NCBI GenBank assembly: GCA_047600805.1
Contig: JASGKG010000001.1
Coordinates: 3,720,001-3,784,000, forward strand
Length of the DNA stretch: 64,000 nucleotides
Origin: JADKHC01 sp047600805
GTDB taxonomy: Bacteria; Verrucomicrobiota; Verrucomicrobiia; Opitutales; Opitutaceae
Direction: 5' to 3'
Shown: in pieces, positions 25,898-34,400 of the stretch
How positions within the stretch are numbered: position 1 is the first letter of the stretch
How the letters are laid out: each line of letters starts with the position of its first letter
Notes under the pieces: generated by a model
What the model saw: the letters and a program-made list of their open reading frames with translations, nothing else
What the model was told of the DNA's origin: nothing
Databases searched by the model: none
Program-made: the position numbers and the translations under genes

Positions 25898-26668
25898 TTA
25901 TAGGCCAAGTCGCTGGCGAAACAGCCTGGATTGGCGACGCGACATCTCGACGACTTTGCCCCCTTGGAGCTTCACGCGAAGCGAGCCGCTGAACCAGGGC
26001 TCGACCGTTTCGACTGCTCGAAGATTGATGATTTGCGAGCGGCTTGCGCGGAAGAAAATCTCCGGCGGCAAACGTTGCTCCAGCTGCGCGAGCGTACGAT
26101 GAACGTACGGCTCCGATCCCGGAAGCCAAAGACGGGCATGGTTGCCATCGGCTTCGATGCCGCGCACTGCCTCCACCGGAACAAACCAGCAGCGCTCGCC
26201 ATCGCGCACAAAAACTTTCTCGCCGGGCTTCAAAGGCGTATCGAGTGGTTCCGGTTCGGTGTCCGGGTCCTCCGGTTCTCCGGAAGACGCGGAGGCCGTT
26301 GCCGCCTCGACGATGGGCGGCCGCGTATTTGCCCGGGCGAGAGCTTCGGCGAGACGCTCCGGCTCGATCGGCTTCATCAAGTAATCCAACGCGCCGAATT
26401 CGAAAGCCTTCAGCGCATACTCGTCGAAGGCAGTGGTGAAAATCACCGCAGGCACCGCGTCAGCAAGGGAAGCCAGCAATTCGAAACCGTTTTCCTCGGG
26501 CATCTGCACGTCGAGAAACAGCAAAGCTGGTTTGTGCTCGCGAATGGCCTTTCTCGCATCGTCCGCATTGTCGGCTTCGCCCACGACTTCGATCGCAGGA
26601 TGTTTTTTCAACAAGCGGCGCAATTCCGAACGCGCCAGCGGTTCATCATCAATGATGAGTGCCTTCAT
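25898..26668 (-). CDS. LytTR-family response regulator
   Basis: 256 residues. The receiver domain (1-120) has the acidic pair in ALIIDDEPLAR, phosphoacceptor D53 in LLFLDVQMPEENGF and the conserved Lys in YLMKPIEPERLAEAL. A Pro/Glu-rich linker (~135-160) leads to a LytTR DNA-binding domain (~165-256; EAVRGIEADGNHARLWLPGS; LEQRLPPEIFFRASRSQIIN). Its start overlaps the stop of the sensor kinase gene by four bases (ATGA), so the pair is translationally coupled. Targets are unknown; the family often controls envelope or carbohydrate genes. Confidence 0.93.
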   Translation of the reverse strand: MKALIIDDEPLARSELRRLLKKHPAIEVVGEADNADDARKAIREHKPALLFLDVQMPEENGFELLASLADAVPAVIFTTAFDEYALKAFEFGALDYLMKPIEPERLAEALARANTRPPIVEAATASASSGEPEDPDTEPEPLDTPLKPGEKVFVRDGERCWFVPVEAVRGIEADGNHARLWLPGSEPYVHRTLAQLEQRLPPEIFFRASRSQIINLRAVETVEPWFSGSLRVKLQGGKVVEMSRRQSRLFRQRLGL

Positions 26669-27750
26669 TTTGTTCCGTGCAAAGTGGTTGTAGAAAGCGG
26701 TAACACGACTTCAGCGATGACGCGCTCGCCCGCCTCTTCACTGAGGCTGAAACGCGCGGTTTCGCCATAGAGCAGCCGCAGCCGATCACGTATGTTCTTG
26801 AGACCTGTTCCGGTGGACTCCGACGATGTTCCCAATCTGCCGGGATTCGTCACCCGCAGATACAAGTGGGCGTCCATCGCCTGTGCAGAATAGACGATTT
26901 CTCCGCCTTGTTTGCGCGCGGCGGGGCCAAATTTCACCGCGTTTTCGACCAAGCCTTGCAGCAGTAGAGGTGGCAGGTAGTTCGACTCTAGGCCCGGGTC
27001 GATCTGCGACACCACGGCCAGTCTGTTTCCAAGCCGCAGCTTCTCGAGCTCCAAATAAAGTGCGACCACGCGCAACTCCTCGGAGAGCGGCACGAGTTTG
27101 CGCTCCAAACTGGTGAGCGAGTAACGCATGATCACCGCCAAGTGAGTAACTGCGTCGCGAGCCAGCGCAGGATTTTCGTCAATCAGCGCCCGCAGCGAGT
27201 TGAAACTGTTGAAAAGGAAATGCGGGTTGATCTGCCCTTTCAAGGCGTGCAGTTGCGCTTCGCGGGCGACAGCGGCGGACTCCGCATGCTGCAACTCCAG
27301 AGCACGGGTGCGGTTGAAATAATGGATGGCGAGTATCGCGGAAAACCACAGGACCGTCACCAACGCGTGTTGCATTCCGACGAACATCGCCATCGTCGTC
27401 TCACCCACCCGAGTAAAATCCTGGTGATAGGTCTGGCGGCACGGCCACCAAACCAGGAGCACAACTAGTGCGCTCATGAAAAGAGCGGCCGCATAACCCT
27501 CCGAGAGCATGCGCTTCAGCCCCTTGTCGAACAGCCCGCGCCAATGCATCCACTTCCAAATCAGGTGAGACGAAAATGCCTGTGCGAGATGGTCAGCTAC
27601 CTCCCAAGCCAAGGCTGCGGCCAAGTTGATCTCCGGTCGCTTGGCGCAGTACACGTAAGTGATGATGAGGCGCAGCACCAAAAAAACGCCCCAGCCAAGA
27701 AGCTGAGAAAAGAGGTAATAGGAAAATTCTGGCTTGGGAGACTTGGCCAC
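26665..27750 (-). CDS. LytS/YehU-type sensor histidine kinase
   Basis: 361 residues. Four membrane helices occupy the first ~150 residues (FSQLLGWGVFLVLRLIITYV; AALFMSALVVLLVWW; ALVTVLWFSAILAIHYF). The His_kinase domain of the LytS type carries the phospho-His in INPHFLFNSFNSLRAL (H177), followed by a HATPase domain with GLVENAVKFGP (N box) and STGTGLKNIRDRLRLLYG (G box). No extracytoplasmic sensor domain is present, so the signal is probably sensed by the membrane helices. It phosphorylates the downstream LytTR regulator, with which it shares a four-base gene overlap. Confidence 0.93.
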   Translation of the reverse strand: MAKSPKPEFSYYLFSQLLGWGVFLVLRLIITYVYCAKRPEINLAAALAWEVADHLAQAFSSHLIWKWMHWRGLFDKGLKRMLSEGYAAALFMSALVVLLVWWPCRQTYHQDFTRVGETTMAMFVGMQHALVTVLWFSAILAIHYFNRTRALELQHAESAAVAREAQLHALKGQINPHFLFNSFNSLRALIDENPALARDAVTHLAVIMRYSLTSLERKLVPLSEELRVVALYLELEKLRLGNRLAVVSQIDPGLESNYLPPLLLQGLVENAVKFGPAARKQGGEIVYSAQAMDAHLYLRVTNPGRLGTSSESTGTGLKNIRDRLRLLYGETARFSLSEEAGERVIAEVVLPLSTTTLHGTK

Positions 27751-27833
27751 GGAAGATTTTAGAACGGTACAGAAGATCCTTTTTACGACGAGGATTTACC
27801 CGTCGACGGTCAAAATTGGCCGCCACCGGTCGG

Positions 27834-30335
27834 TCACTGCGTCCTCGTCGACACGACGGCCGCGCCTGGCCCGAACAGGTCGTTCATCAAGGCCATAAGT
27901 TTATCGGTGGTAAACGGCTTCCCCAGGACACGGTCAATTCCAAGTTCTTTCAGCGTCCGCAGATCTTCGTCTGACACCCGTCCGCTCATCACAACGATGC
28001 GGCCGGAATAAGTTAGCGTGCGCACTTTCCGGACAAAATCGATGCCACTGAGGCGAGGCATGCTGAGATCGACCAAAAGCAAATCGTAACGGTTCGGCTC
28101 GCGAGAGAGTTCCTCCCAGGCATCGAGTCCATCGGCTTTCCGCACGACCTGGTGCCCGAGACGTTCCAGAATCCGTGCAGCGGTACTCGCCACCAGTGGT
28201 TCGTCTTCCGCCAGTAAAATCCGCCGCGCGGAAACCGTCTCCGGCGGGTTCGAATCGTTCCGGCCCGGCACCGGCATAGGCGGACAACTTTCCCGGAGTG
28301 GAAGATAAATGTGGAAAACCGAGCCCTCACCCGGCTTGGAGTCCACTTCAACCGCGCCGCCAGCCTCGGTGACTTGATGCCAAACCATTGAAAGGCCCAA
28401 GCCAGTGCCTTTTCCGACTTCCTTGGTGGTATAAAACGGTTCGAAAATGCGGTCGACGATCTCGTGCGGGATGCCCATGCCGTTGTCTTCGACGCTAAAC
28501 CGCTGCCAGCCTGTTACCCCGTTGGCGCTGCGGTCGAGGCGCGGGGGGTGAAAGCCGGCCGGCATTTCGCGGACCGTGACACGCAGACGCGGCCGCCACG
28601 CCGGATCGCTGCATTTTTTCATTTTGTCCAACAGCGTATCGCGCGCGTTGAGAACCAGGTTGAAAACGATTTGGTTAAAGTCCGTGGGATTAAACGACAC
28701 CGGCGGCAGGTCCCGACCCAGTTCGTTGATCCATTCGATGCGCCGGTCGATCATCGTTTTGAGCAGCGCCTCGCAATTGGTGACAGCGTCGGTCAGTCGA
28801 ACGCTGCGCACCGGGTCGTCGGTTTTGCGGCCAAACGCCAACAAACGCTTCGTGAGATCGGCAGCGCGGTGTGCCGCTTGGTCGATAATATTGAGTTCTT
28901 CCTCGGAGACCGTCGCTGGCATTTTCGAGGAGCGCAGCAAGCTGGCTGTCGCCAAGATCGGTGTGAGCAAATTATTGAACTCGTGCGCGATGCCTCCTAC
29001 CAGCTCGCCCAGAGCGCGGAGGCGGCGTGACTTGGCAATTTCCTGATCCATCAATCGCCGACGCGTAATGTCCGTAGCCAAAATACAAATACGCGTCGCC
29101 TCGCCCACGCTTTCGATCGGCACGATGGCAAATTCGAGCAGCTTTCGAGCGGTCGGCAGCTGCGCTTCCCACCTCTCGGCCTTGTTGTTCGCACGAAAAC
29201 GGGAAATCACCTCGTCCAGACAGGAGCGCAGTTCCTTCGTGAGATTGAGACGATCCACGCCGGTTCCCACGCTCGTGGTTTTTTCCAAACCATACAGAAG
29301 CGTCGCTTCCTGGTTGAGCGAAACCACTTTGGCGCCTCCGGCCTTCTGCACATCGATCACGATGGTCGCCAGCGGATGCTTGTCGTACATCGCTGCGAGG
29401 AGCGACCGCTGCTCGGCGAGTTCCGCGGCTTGCCGCGCAATCCTCGCGCGCAGCATGCGTTGCCGTACCAAACCGATGATCGCTCCTAAACAAACGAGCG
29501 CCAGAGCCGCCGCGACATAGCTGACGATTTGCAGCGCAGTGGGTCCGTGTTGGGCGTAACGACCGAACCACTTCTGAAAAATCTCATCGAATTCGCCTGT
29601 CCGGTTAAGCACCGCAAGGCCTTCATTGAAACGCGCCAAAAGCAACGGCTCTCCCTTTCGCACGGTGATGCAATAACGGACATCGTAACCAGCGACCCCT
29701 TGCGCGATTTCGAGGTTTTTTAAACCGAAGCGGTCGATTACCGTCACGGCAGTGAGGCGCGACATCACGACCGCATCCAACTCTCCGGTGGCCACCGAGC
29801 GCACCTGCTCCTCCGTCGTAGCGGCATACACGCGCAATCCATTGGGCTGCTGTTCGAGCATGTACAGCTCCCCCACCGTGCCGCGCTGGCCCACGCCCAC
29901 CCGTTTCCCGGAAAGGTCAACCGGTTTGCCGATTCCCGAACCTTTGCGAACCACCACAACGGTCTCGAACCGCATGATCGGAACTGAGAAATCGACGACG
30001 GCCCGGCGGGCCCGCGTTTCTCCCCAGAATGGAATCACGTCGACTTGGCCCGAGAGCAACGCTTCACGCAGCCCATCATTCGGCACCGGTTCCCATTGGA
30101 TTTTAAGCTGCACCGCCCGAGCGATGGCATCCACCAAGTCGATCGCAAAACCCTGCAGTTTCCCGTCGCTACCGACAAAGGTGTACGGATGAAACGCCCG
30201 CTGTGAGCCGCAAATGACAGGCCGGTTTAGATCCCTTTCCGCTGGAGCTTCGTCGGCTCTCAAGCTTCCGACTGAGAGCAAAAATAGCGCGCCACACGCA
30301 GCCGCCATCGACCTTAAAGAGGAACGCCGTTTCAA
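27834..30335 (-). CDS. Hybrid histidine kinase with periplasmic SBP_bac_3 sensor domain
   Basis: 833 residues. The frame opens at 30542, but a TTG at 30335 is preceded by a perfect GAAGGAGG ribosome site seven bases away and starts a typical signal peptide (KRRSSLRSMAAACGALFLLS). Order: signal (1-25), family-3 solute-binding sensor (~30-250; YTFVGSDGKLQGFAIDLVDA), membrane helix (~265-290), PAS-like linker (~300-410), HisKA with GGIAHEFNNLLTP (H451), HATPase, then a C-terminal receiver with D756 in LLLVDLSMPRLSG. It probably senses an amino acid or similar small ligand. No Hpt or output regulator is adjacent. Confidence 0.88.
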   Translation of the reverse strand: MKRRSSLRSMAAACGALFLLSVGSLRADEAPAERDLNRPVICGSQRAFHPYTFVGSDGKLQGFAIDLVDAIARAVQLKIQWEPVPNDGLREALLSGQVDVIPFWGETRARRAVVDFSVPIMRFETVVVVRKGSGIGKPVDLSGKRVGVGQRGTVGELYMLEQQPNGLRVYAATTEEQVRSVATGELDAVVMSRLTAVTVIDRFGLKNLEIAQGVAGYDVRYCITVRKGEPLLLARFNEGLAVLNRTGEFDEIFQKWFGRYAQHGPTALQIVSYVAAALALVCLGAIIGLVRQRMLRARIARQAAELAEQRSLLAAMYDKHPLATIVIDVQKAGGAKVVSLNQEATLLYGLEKTTSVGTGVDRLNLTKELRSCLDEVISRFRANNKAERWEAQLPTARKLLEFAIVPIESVGEATRICILATDITRRRLMDQEIAKSRRLRALGELVGGIAHEFNNLLTPILATASLLRSSKMPATVSEEELNIIDQAAHRAADLTKRLLAFGRKTDDPVRSVRLTDAVTNCEALLKTMIDRRIEWINELGRDLPPVSFNPTDFNQIVFNLVLNARDTLLDKMKKCSDPAWRPRLRVTVREMPAGFHPPRLDRSANGVTGWQRFSVEDNGMGIPHEIVDRIFEPFYTTKEVGKGTGLGLSMVWHQVTEAGGAVEVDSKPGEGSVFHIYLPLRESCPPMPVPGRNDSNPPETVSARRILLAEDEPLVASTAARILERLGHQVVRKADGLDAWEELSREPNRYDLLLVDLSMPRLSGIDFVRKVRTLTYSGRIVVMSGRVSDEDLRTLKELGIDRVLGKPFTTDKLMALMNDLFGPGAAVVSTRTQ

Positions 30336-30342
30336 GTCCGAG

Positions 30343-30350
30343 CCTCCTTC
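30343..30350 (-). promoter_or_regulatory. Strong Shine-Dalgarno site fixing a TTG start
   Basis: Minus-strand GAAGGAGG lies seven bases before the TTG at 30335. It is among the best ribosome sites in the window and supports the TTG over the ATG at 30308, which lies inside the signal peptide. Confidence 0.8.
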
Positions 30351-30557
30351 GGTGACCCTGTTCGACGAAAAAAAGCCGCAACCAGCCAACCCATCTGTTT
30401 CAATGATACAGACGCGGAGAAGCAGATTTCGTGGAGCTGGTGGGGAGCCCGCCGCATGGGAGTGGGTATTGCCGGGGCAAAATTCGTTATGCCGCAATTC
30501 AATCCTGACTCCAGCCGAAACCGCGCGAACCGCTCCAGCCAAGATCCCACTAAGCCG

Positions 30558-32318
30558 TTACGACGGCGCTCGTTTATTGATCTCCAGCAGCTCGTGTAGC
30601 TTGGCCAGCAAAGAGTTAGCGTCGAAGGGCTTTTGAATAAAACCGGTGTGGTTGCCGAGCTCCATACTCACCTCTTGGTCACTGTAACCACTCGCCATGA
30701 TTACCGGTTGATCAGGTTTGATACGTCGAAGTTCCCGGCAGGTTTCTTCGCCGTCCATCCGCGGCATCGACATGTCCAAAATGACACAATCAATTTCTTC
30801 CGACTGCGCACGAAAACGGTCGATCGCCTCCTGCCCGTCGGCGGCCAGAACGACTTTGTAGCCGCCGCGCTCGAGCATCTTTCCAACGACTGTCCGGATC
30901 GCGTCTTCGTCGTCGGCCAGCAACAGCTTGCCTTTGCCACGAGGTACGGAAGTCGTCGGTTCATCGGTTTCCAAAAACTCTTGCTCCGGGGCAACGTTGG
31001 CGACCGGAAACAGAACCCGGAAGGTCGTGCCTTTGCCGGGTTCACTGCGCAACTTCAGCGCACCTCGATGGCTTCGTACAATTCCCAACACCGCAGCCAA
31101 GCCCAGTCCTCGGCCCGCGAATTTGGTGGTGTAAAATGGATCGAAAATCTTGGTCTGGGTGGCGTTGTCCATACCGTGCCCGCTATCGGCCACTTCCAAA
31201 TACGCAAACTGTCCCGCCGCCGGAGGTTTGACCGGGCAATCCGCTGAAAAACAGGTGTCGTCGCACCTCATCACACCTGTGGATATTGCGATCACACCTT
31301 CGTTGTCTCCGATGGCTTCGGCCGCGTTGATGACGAGGTTCATCGCCACCTGGCGCACTTGCGATGGGTCGGCTTGGATCAGTGCAATAGGTTCGTCGAG
31401 CCGCAATTTCAGCTCCGCCTTTTTCGAGAGCGAAACTTCAAGCAATTGAGCCAGTTCTCCGACAATTCGCGAGAGGCTGACGGGCATGGCGGCGATCTGA
31501 CGCTTGCCCGCGTAAGCGAGCATCTGCTGGCACAATTCGGCAGCGCGCTGGGAGGCTTTCTCCACTTCCTTCAGGCTATTGAAGGCGGGAGAACCGCGAG
31601 GCACATCCTCAACCGCAAGACAGGTATGCCCCAAGATAGCGGTTAGTATGTTGTTGAAATCGTGAGCAATGCCCCCGGCGAGCATGCCGAGGCTCTCCAG
31701 CTTCTGCGATTGCTGCACGTGGAGTTCCAATTGCCGCCGCTCAGAAATATCGCGGCAAAGCTGGATGACCACCGTGGTGCCACCGTTCCGCACAGCCGTC
31801 GCGTTGATATCGATGGGCACGGTTTTTCCGTCCGGGCCCACATAGTCGACTTCCAGATGCCGAACAAATCCGTTGCGCAGGCATTTGGCGATTTCGGTCG
31901 AGTAGCGTTCCTGGTCGCTCGACACCGTCCACTCGATCACGCTGCGGCCGAGAATCTCTTCCTGCGATTGTCGGCCGGTGAGTCGCAGATATTCCTGATT
32001 CGCAGCACGCACCAACCCTTGCTCGTCCAAGAACACGTAACCGGTGCCAGTGGTCTCGATGAGCGCGCGGTATTTCTCCTCGCTCTCCCGCAAAGCCTGT
32101 TCCTGCGCTTTGCGTTGTTCCAAGTCGCGGAGGATGTGCTCAGCCGCGTTTTTGCGCCACGTCATCTCTGTCAGAGCAACCGCTACGCCCAGCAACGCGA
32201 GAACCGCGAGCCCTGCGGTGAGCGCCTGGCGCCGCATGGGCGCATACACCTCGGCCTGGTCGACTTTTGCGACAAAACCCCACGGCGTGCCCACCACGGG
32301 GCGCGCCGCGGCGAGCAC
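30558..32318 (-). CDS. Hybrid histidine kinase, 3' part of a frameshifted gene (PAS-HisKA-HATPase-REC)
   Basis: 586 residues from a GTG at 32318 that has no ribosome site. It opens in mid-domain with the end of a Cache-type sensor (AAARPVVGTPWGFVAKVDQA), then a membrane helix (LTAGLAVLALLGVAVALTEM), PAS (YRALIETTGTGYVFLDEQGL), HisKA (GGIAHDFNNILTAIL, H219), HATPase (NLVINAAEAIG; GRGLGLAAVLGIV) and a receiver with D515 in CVILDMSMPRMDG. The missing N-terminus is read in another frame in the gene directly upstream (32140-33801), which overlaps it by 179 bp. The two are best read as one kinase gene broken by a small indel near 32318-32325. Confidence 0.85.
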   Translation of the reverse strand: MLAAARPVVGTPWGFVAKVDQAEVYAPMRRQALTAGLAVLALLGVAVALTEMTWRKNAAEHILRDLEQRKAQEQALRESEEKYRALIETTGTGYVFLDEQGLVRAANQEYLRLTGRQSQEEILGRSVIEWTVSSDQERYSTEIAKCLRNGFVRHLEVDYVGPDGKTVPIDINATAVRNGGTTVVIQLCRDISERRQLELHVQQSQKLESLGMLAGGIAHDFNNILTAILGHTCLAVEDVPRGSPAFNSLKEVEKASQRAAELCQQMLAYAGKRQIAAMPVSLSRIVGELAQLLEVSLSKKAELKLRLDEPIALIQADPSQVRQVAMNLVINAAEAIGDNEGVIAISTGVMRCDDTCFSADCPVKPPAAGQFAYLEVADSGHGMDNATQTKIFDPFYTTKFAGRGLGLAAVLGIVRSHRGALKLRSEPGKGTTFRVLFPVANVAPEQEFLETDEPTTSVPRGKGKLLLADDEDAIRTVVGKMLERGGYKVVLAADGQEAIDRFRAQSEEIDCVILDMSMPRMDGEETCRELRRIKPDQPVIMASGYSDQEVSMELGNHTGFIQKPFDANSLLAKLHELLEINKRAPS

Positions 32319-33801
32319 GCGCGTTCTCGCGATAATCCCAGCTGCTGATAATTCGCGTTTCGCCCCGCACGGCCATCGCCGCCGGCAAGTCCGGATCAGC
32401 AGCCGAGCGACGAAGACGAAAGGCCGTGCCTTTTCGATGCCGCAGGTCGTTCAGGTAAATCACTTGGTCACCTTCGCGGCGCACGAGTAAACACTCGGCC
32501 GATTTGCTGGGGACGGGCCAGGCCTGAATCAATGGAAACAACTGGCCGGTGACGTCGACCTGCACCGCAATCACCCCGACCGGCTGCGCATGCTCGACGT
32601 CAGTCGATCCGACAATCGGCGCCACCATATTCATCAGTGCTCCGTAACCATTCTCGCTGGGGTAAAGGTCGTCCAAAACAGCAGATTTGCTCGCCAGCGA
32701 GCGTCGTACTGCTTCCTGTATGCGCTCATTTGGCTCGGCAGCATCCGGCAGGGAAACGAGCGGCTTCCCGTCCAGGTCGAGCAGCAGGGCGCTCACGTAT
32801 TTGTGGCCTTCTCGAATGGGACGCAGCCAGCCCAGCACCGCTTCGCGAGCCCGCTGATCCCCCGGACGCGCCTGCAATTCACGCACCGACTCCGCGACAG
32901 CCGGAGCGGTTTGCAGAAATGCCACGTCGTGCAGCCGCTCATTGCGCCACTGGCGGATTTGTTCGACCTTCGCATCGGCAATCGTCGCCAACTCTCGATA
33001 GGCCGCATCTCTCAGCTCCGACTGCTGCATCCACAGATAGCCTGTACCGAAGATGATGATCGCGAACGCCGACACCGAAACGATTTTAAGCAACCGCCGC
33101 CACTTGTCGCGCTCGAGCGGCGGCACAGCGTCGGAATCTGGAGCTCCGTCAGCCCGGCCAATCCATCCGGCCACGCGTTCTGCCAGCAAAGTCTGGCTGA
33201 GGCTGAAAAGCGCGATCGCTGTCGGCAATGCCATCGGAATGAGGCGTCCGCCATAAAACAGCGGTGCAGTGGAGGCGTACTGCAGGATGAACAAACCGGA
33301 GAGCACGGCATTGAACGCGGCAGCCAAGTCACCCACAGCTCGCACCGGGCGCCGTGACGTTAGCCCGGCCGCTCGGCTAACCGCAACCAAGCCCCCCAGA
33401 AGCAAAACCAACCCGGTGAACGGAGAGATCGGTCGGGGCTGGTTCCCCTGGTGTACAGCGAGGGGCTGAATCCATTTTTCCCAATCGAGGCCCACGCCGA
33501 TAAAGTTGCGCAACAAGACCTCTGTCGCGCCGAGCGACGAAATAAGGGCAAAAACCAGCCCCACGGTCCGCAACGATTTGTGTTTTGCCTGGAACCGCCC
33601 CAACGCCAGAGCGGCCGAAAGGCAAAGAATCAGTAGCGCCGCCGCAGGCGCCATCCCCACCACGCCATTCCTCAGAGCCGCCCATTGGTTGGACCCAACT
33701 TCCCAACCCATCAGCCCGACCAACGCGACGACAGAGCCGATCGCAATGCCGATCCAAGCGAGCAACCGCGCGAGCCGGCCCGTGTTTGTGGCGTCAATCA
33801 T
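32140..33801 (-). CDS. Hybrid histidine kinase, 5' part of a frameshifted gene (membrane helices and Cache sensor)
   Basis: 553 residues. About seven membrane helices (ARLLAWIGIAIGSVVALVGL; SPFTGLVLLLGGLVAVSRA; VSVSAFAIIIFGTGYLWMQQ) are followed by a double-Cache-like extracytoplasmic sensor (REGHKYVSALLLDLDGKPLV; SENGYGALMNMVAPIVGSTD; TRIISSWDYREN). After DYRENAR the reading turns into Arg/Gly-rich sequence (RRGAPRGGHAVGFCRKSR) unlike any domain, while the next frame continues the Cache domain. True sequence thus ends near 32320. Joined to the downstream part it would be a kinase of about 1080 residues. Confidence 0.8.
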   Translation of the reverse strand: MIDATNTGRLARLLAWIGIAIGSVVALVGLMGWEVGSNQWAALRNGVVGMAPAAALLILCLSAALALGRFQAKHKSLRTVGLVFALISSLGATEVLLRNFIGVGLDWEKWIQPLAVHQGNQPRPISPFTGLVLLLGGLVAVSRAAGLTSRRPVRAVGDLAAAFNAVLSGLFILQYASTAPLFYGGRLIPMALPTAIALFSLSQTLLAERVAGWIGRADGAPDSDAVPPLERDKWRRLLKIVSVSAFAIIIFGTGYLWMQQSELRDAAYRELATIADAKVEQIRQWRNERLHDVAFLQTAPAVAESVRELQARPGDQRAREAVLGWLRPIREGHKYVSALLLDLDGKPLVSLPDAAEPNERIQEAVRRSLASKSAVLDDLYPSENGYGALMNMVAPIVGSTDVEHAQPVGVIAVQVDVTGQLFPLIQAWPVPSKSAECLLVRREGDQVIYLNDLRHRKGTAFRLRRSAADPDLPAAMAVRGETRIISSWDYRENARARRGAPRGGHAVGFCRKSRPGRGVCAHAAPGAHRRARGSRVAGRSGCSDRDDVAQKRG

Positions 33802-33878
33802 TCGTGGGGTCCCACTCTAGTCGGATTTGCCAGGATCCGCCACTGGGACAACGCCGATAATCATAGCGGAAATCCTAC

Positions 33879-33896
33879 GGTGTACAACCGTACACC
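33879..33896. promoter_or_regulatory. Perfect inverted repeat upstream of the kinase gene
   Basis: GGTGTAC (33879-33885), four bases AACC, GTACACC (33890-33896). It lies 78 bp before the kinase start at 33801, in the position expected for an operator or activator site. The binding protein is unknown. Confidence 0.5.
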
Positions 33897-33959
33897 AGAG
33901 ATTCGCCGGAGCTCATCGCCGACGTGCAGCTAAAAACCGAACGAGAACCCTTCAAGACC

Positions 33960-34280
33960 TCACACGCGATCGCTTTTCAGTGCACGCTCGGCTTCGCATT
34001 GCGGAGAACCACGTTGCAGCTCCCGACAAATCGCCGGGCGTCGGTCGTAAATAGAACAAAAAAATTCGCGGGTGCCATTCGCACCGTCGCGAACCACCAG
34101 CGCAGAGCAATGCCCTTCAGTCATCCGCATGAAGGCACGGTTACCGATGAAATGGGCCGTTCGTTCCGCCTCGTCACCCAGCCGCGCCCAATCGCTTCCA
34201 CTCACACGCACGTATGTTTCGAGCTGCGAGTGGCAACACACGCCGCATTCCAGACAGCTGGCTGATGGTTCAGCGTTCAC
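33960..34280 (-). CDS. YkgJ/CxxCxxCC-type cysteine-cluster protein
   Basis: 106 residues. The N-terminal cluster C9-x2-C12-x2-C15-C16 (SCLECGVCCHSQLE) and the later cysteines in GHCSALV, FFCSIYDRRPAICREL and SPQC match the YkgJ family (UPF0153), which is predicted to bind zinc or an iron-sulfur cluster. The biochemical role of the family is not established. It is divergently transcribed from the DUF3592 gene (120 bp between starts). Confidence 0.88.
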   Translation of the reverse strand: MNAEPSASCLECGVCCHSQLETYVRVSGSDWARLGDEAERTAHFIGNRAFMRMTEGHCSALVVRDGANGTREFFCSIYDRRPAICRELQRGSPQCEAERALKSDRV

Positions 34281-34400
34281 GTCGTGGAACGTACCTTGGA
34301 TTCATGGCCGCATCGGCGCAAGCCGTTCTCGGAGCCGCTTTTTGTCGCAAACTCGTTGGTTTTGGATAGCCTTCCCCCGGGCTTTTCCACAAATTTGGTC

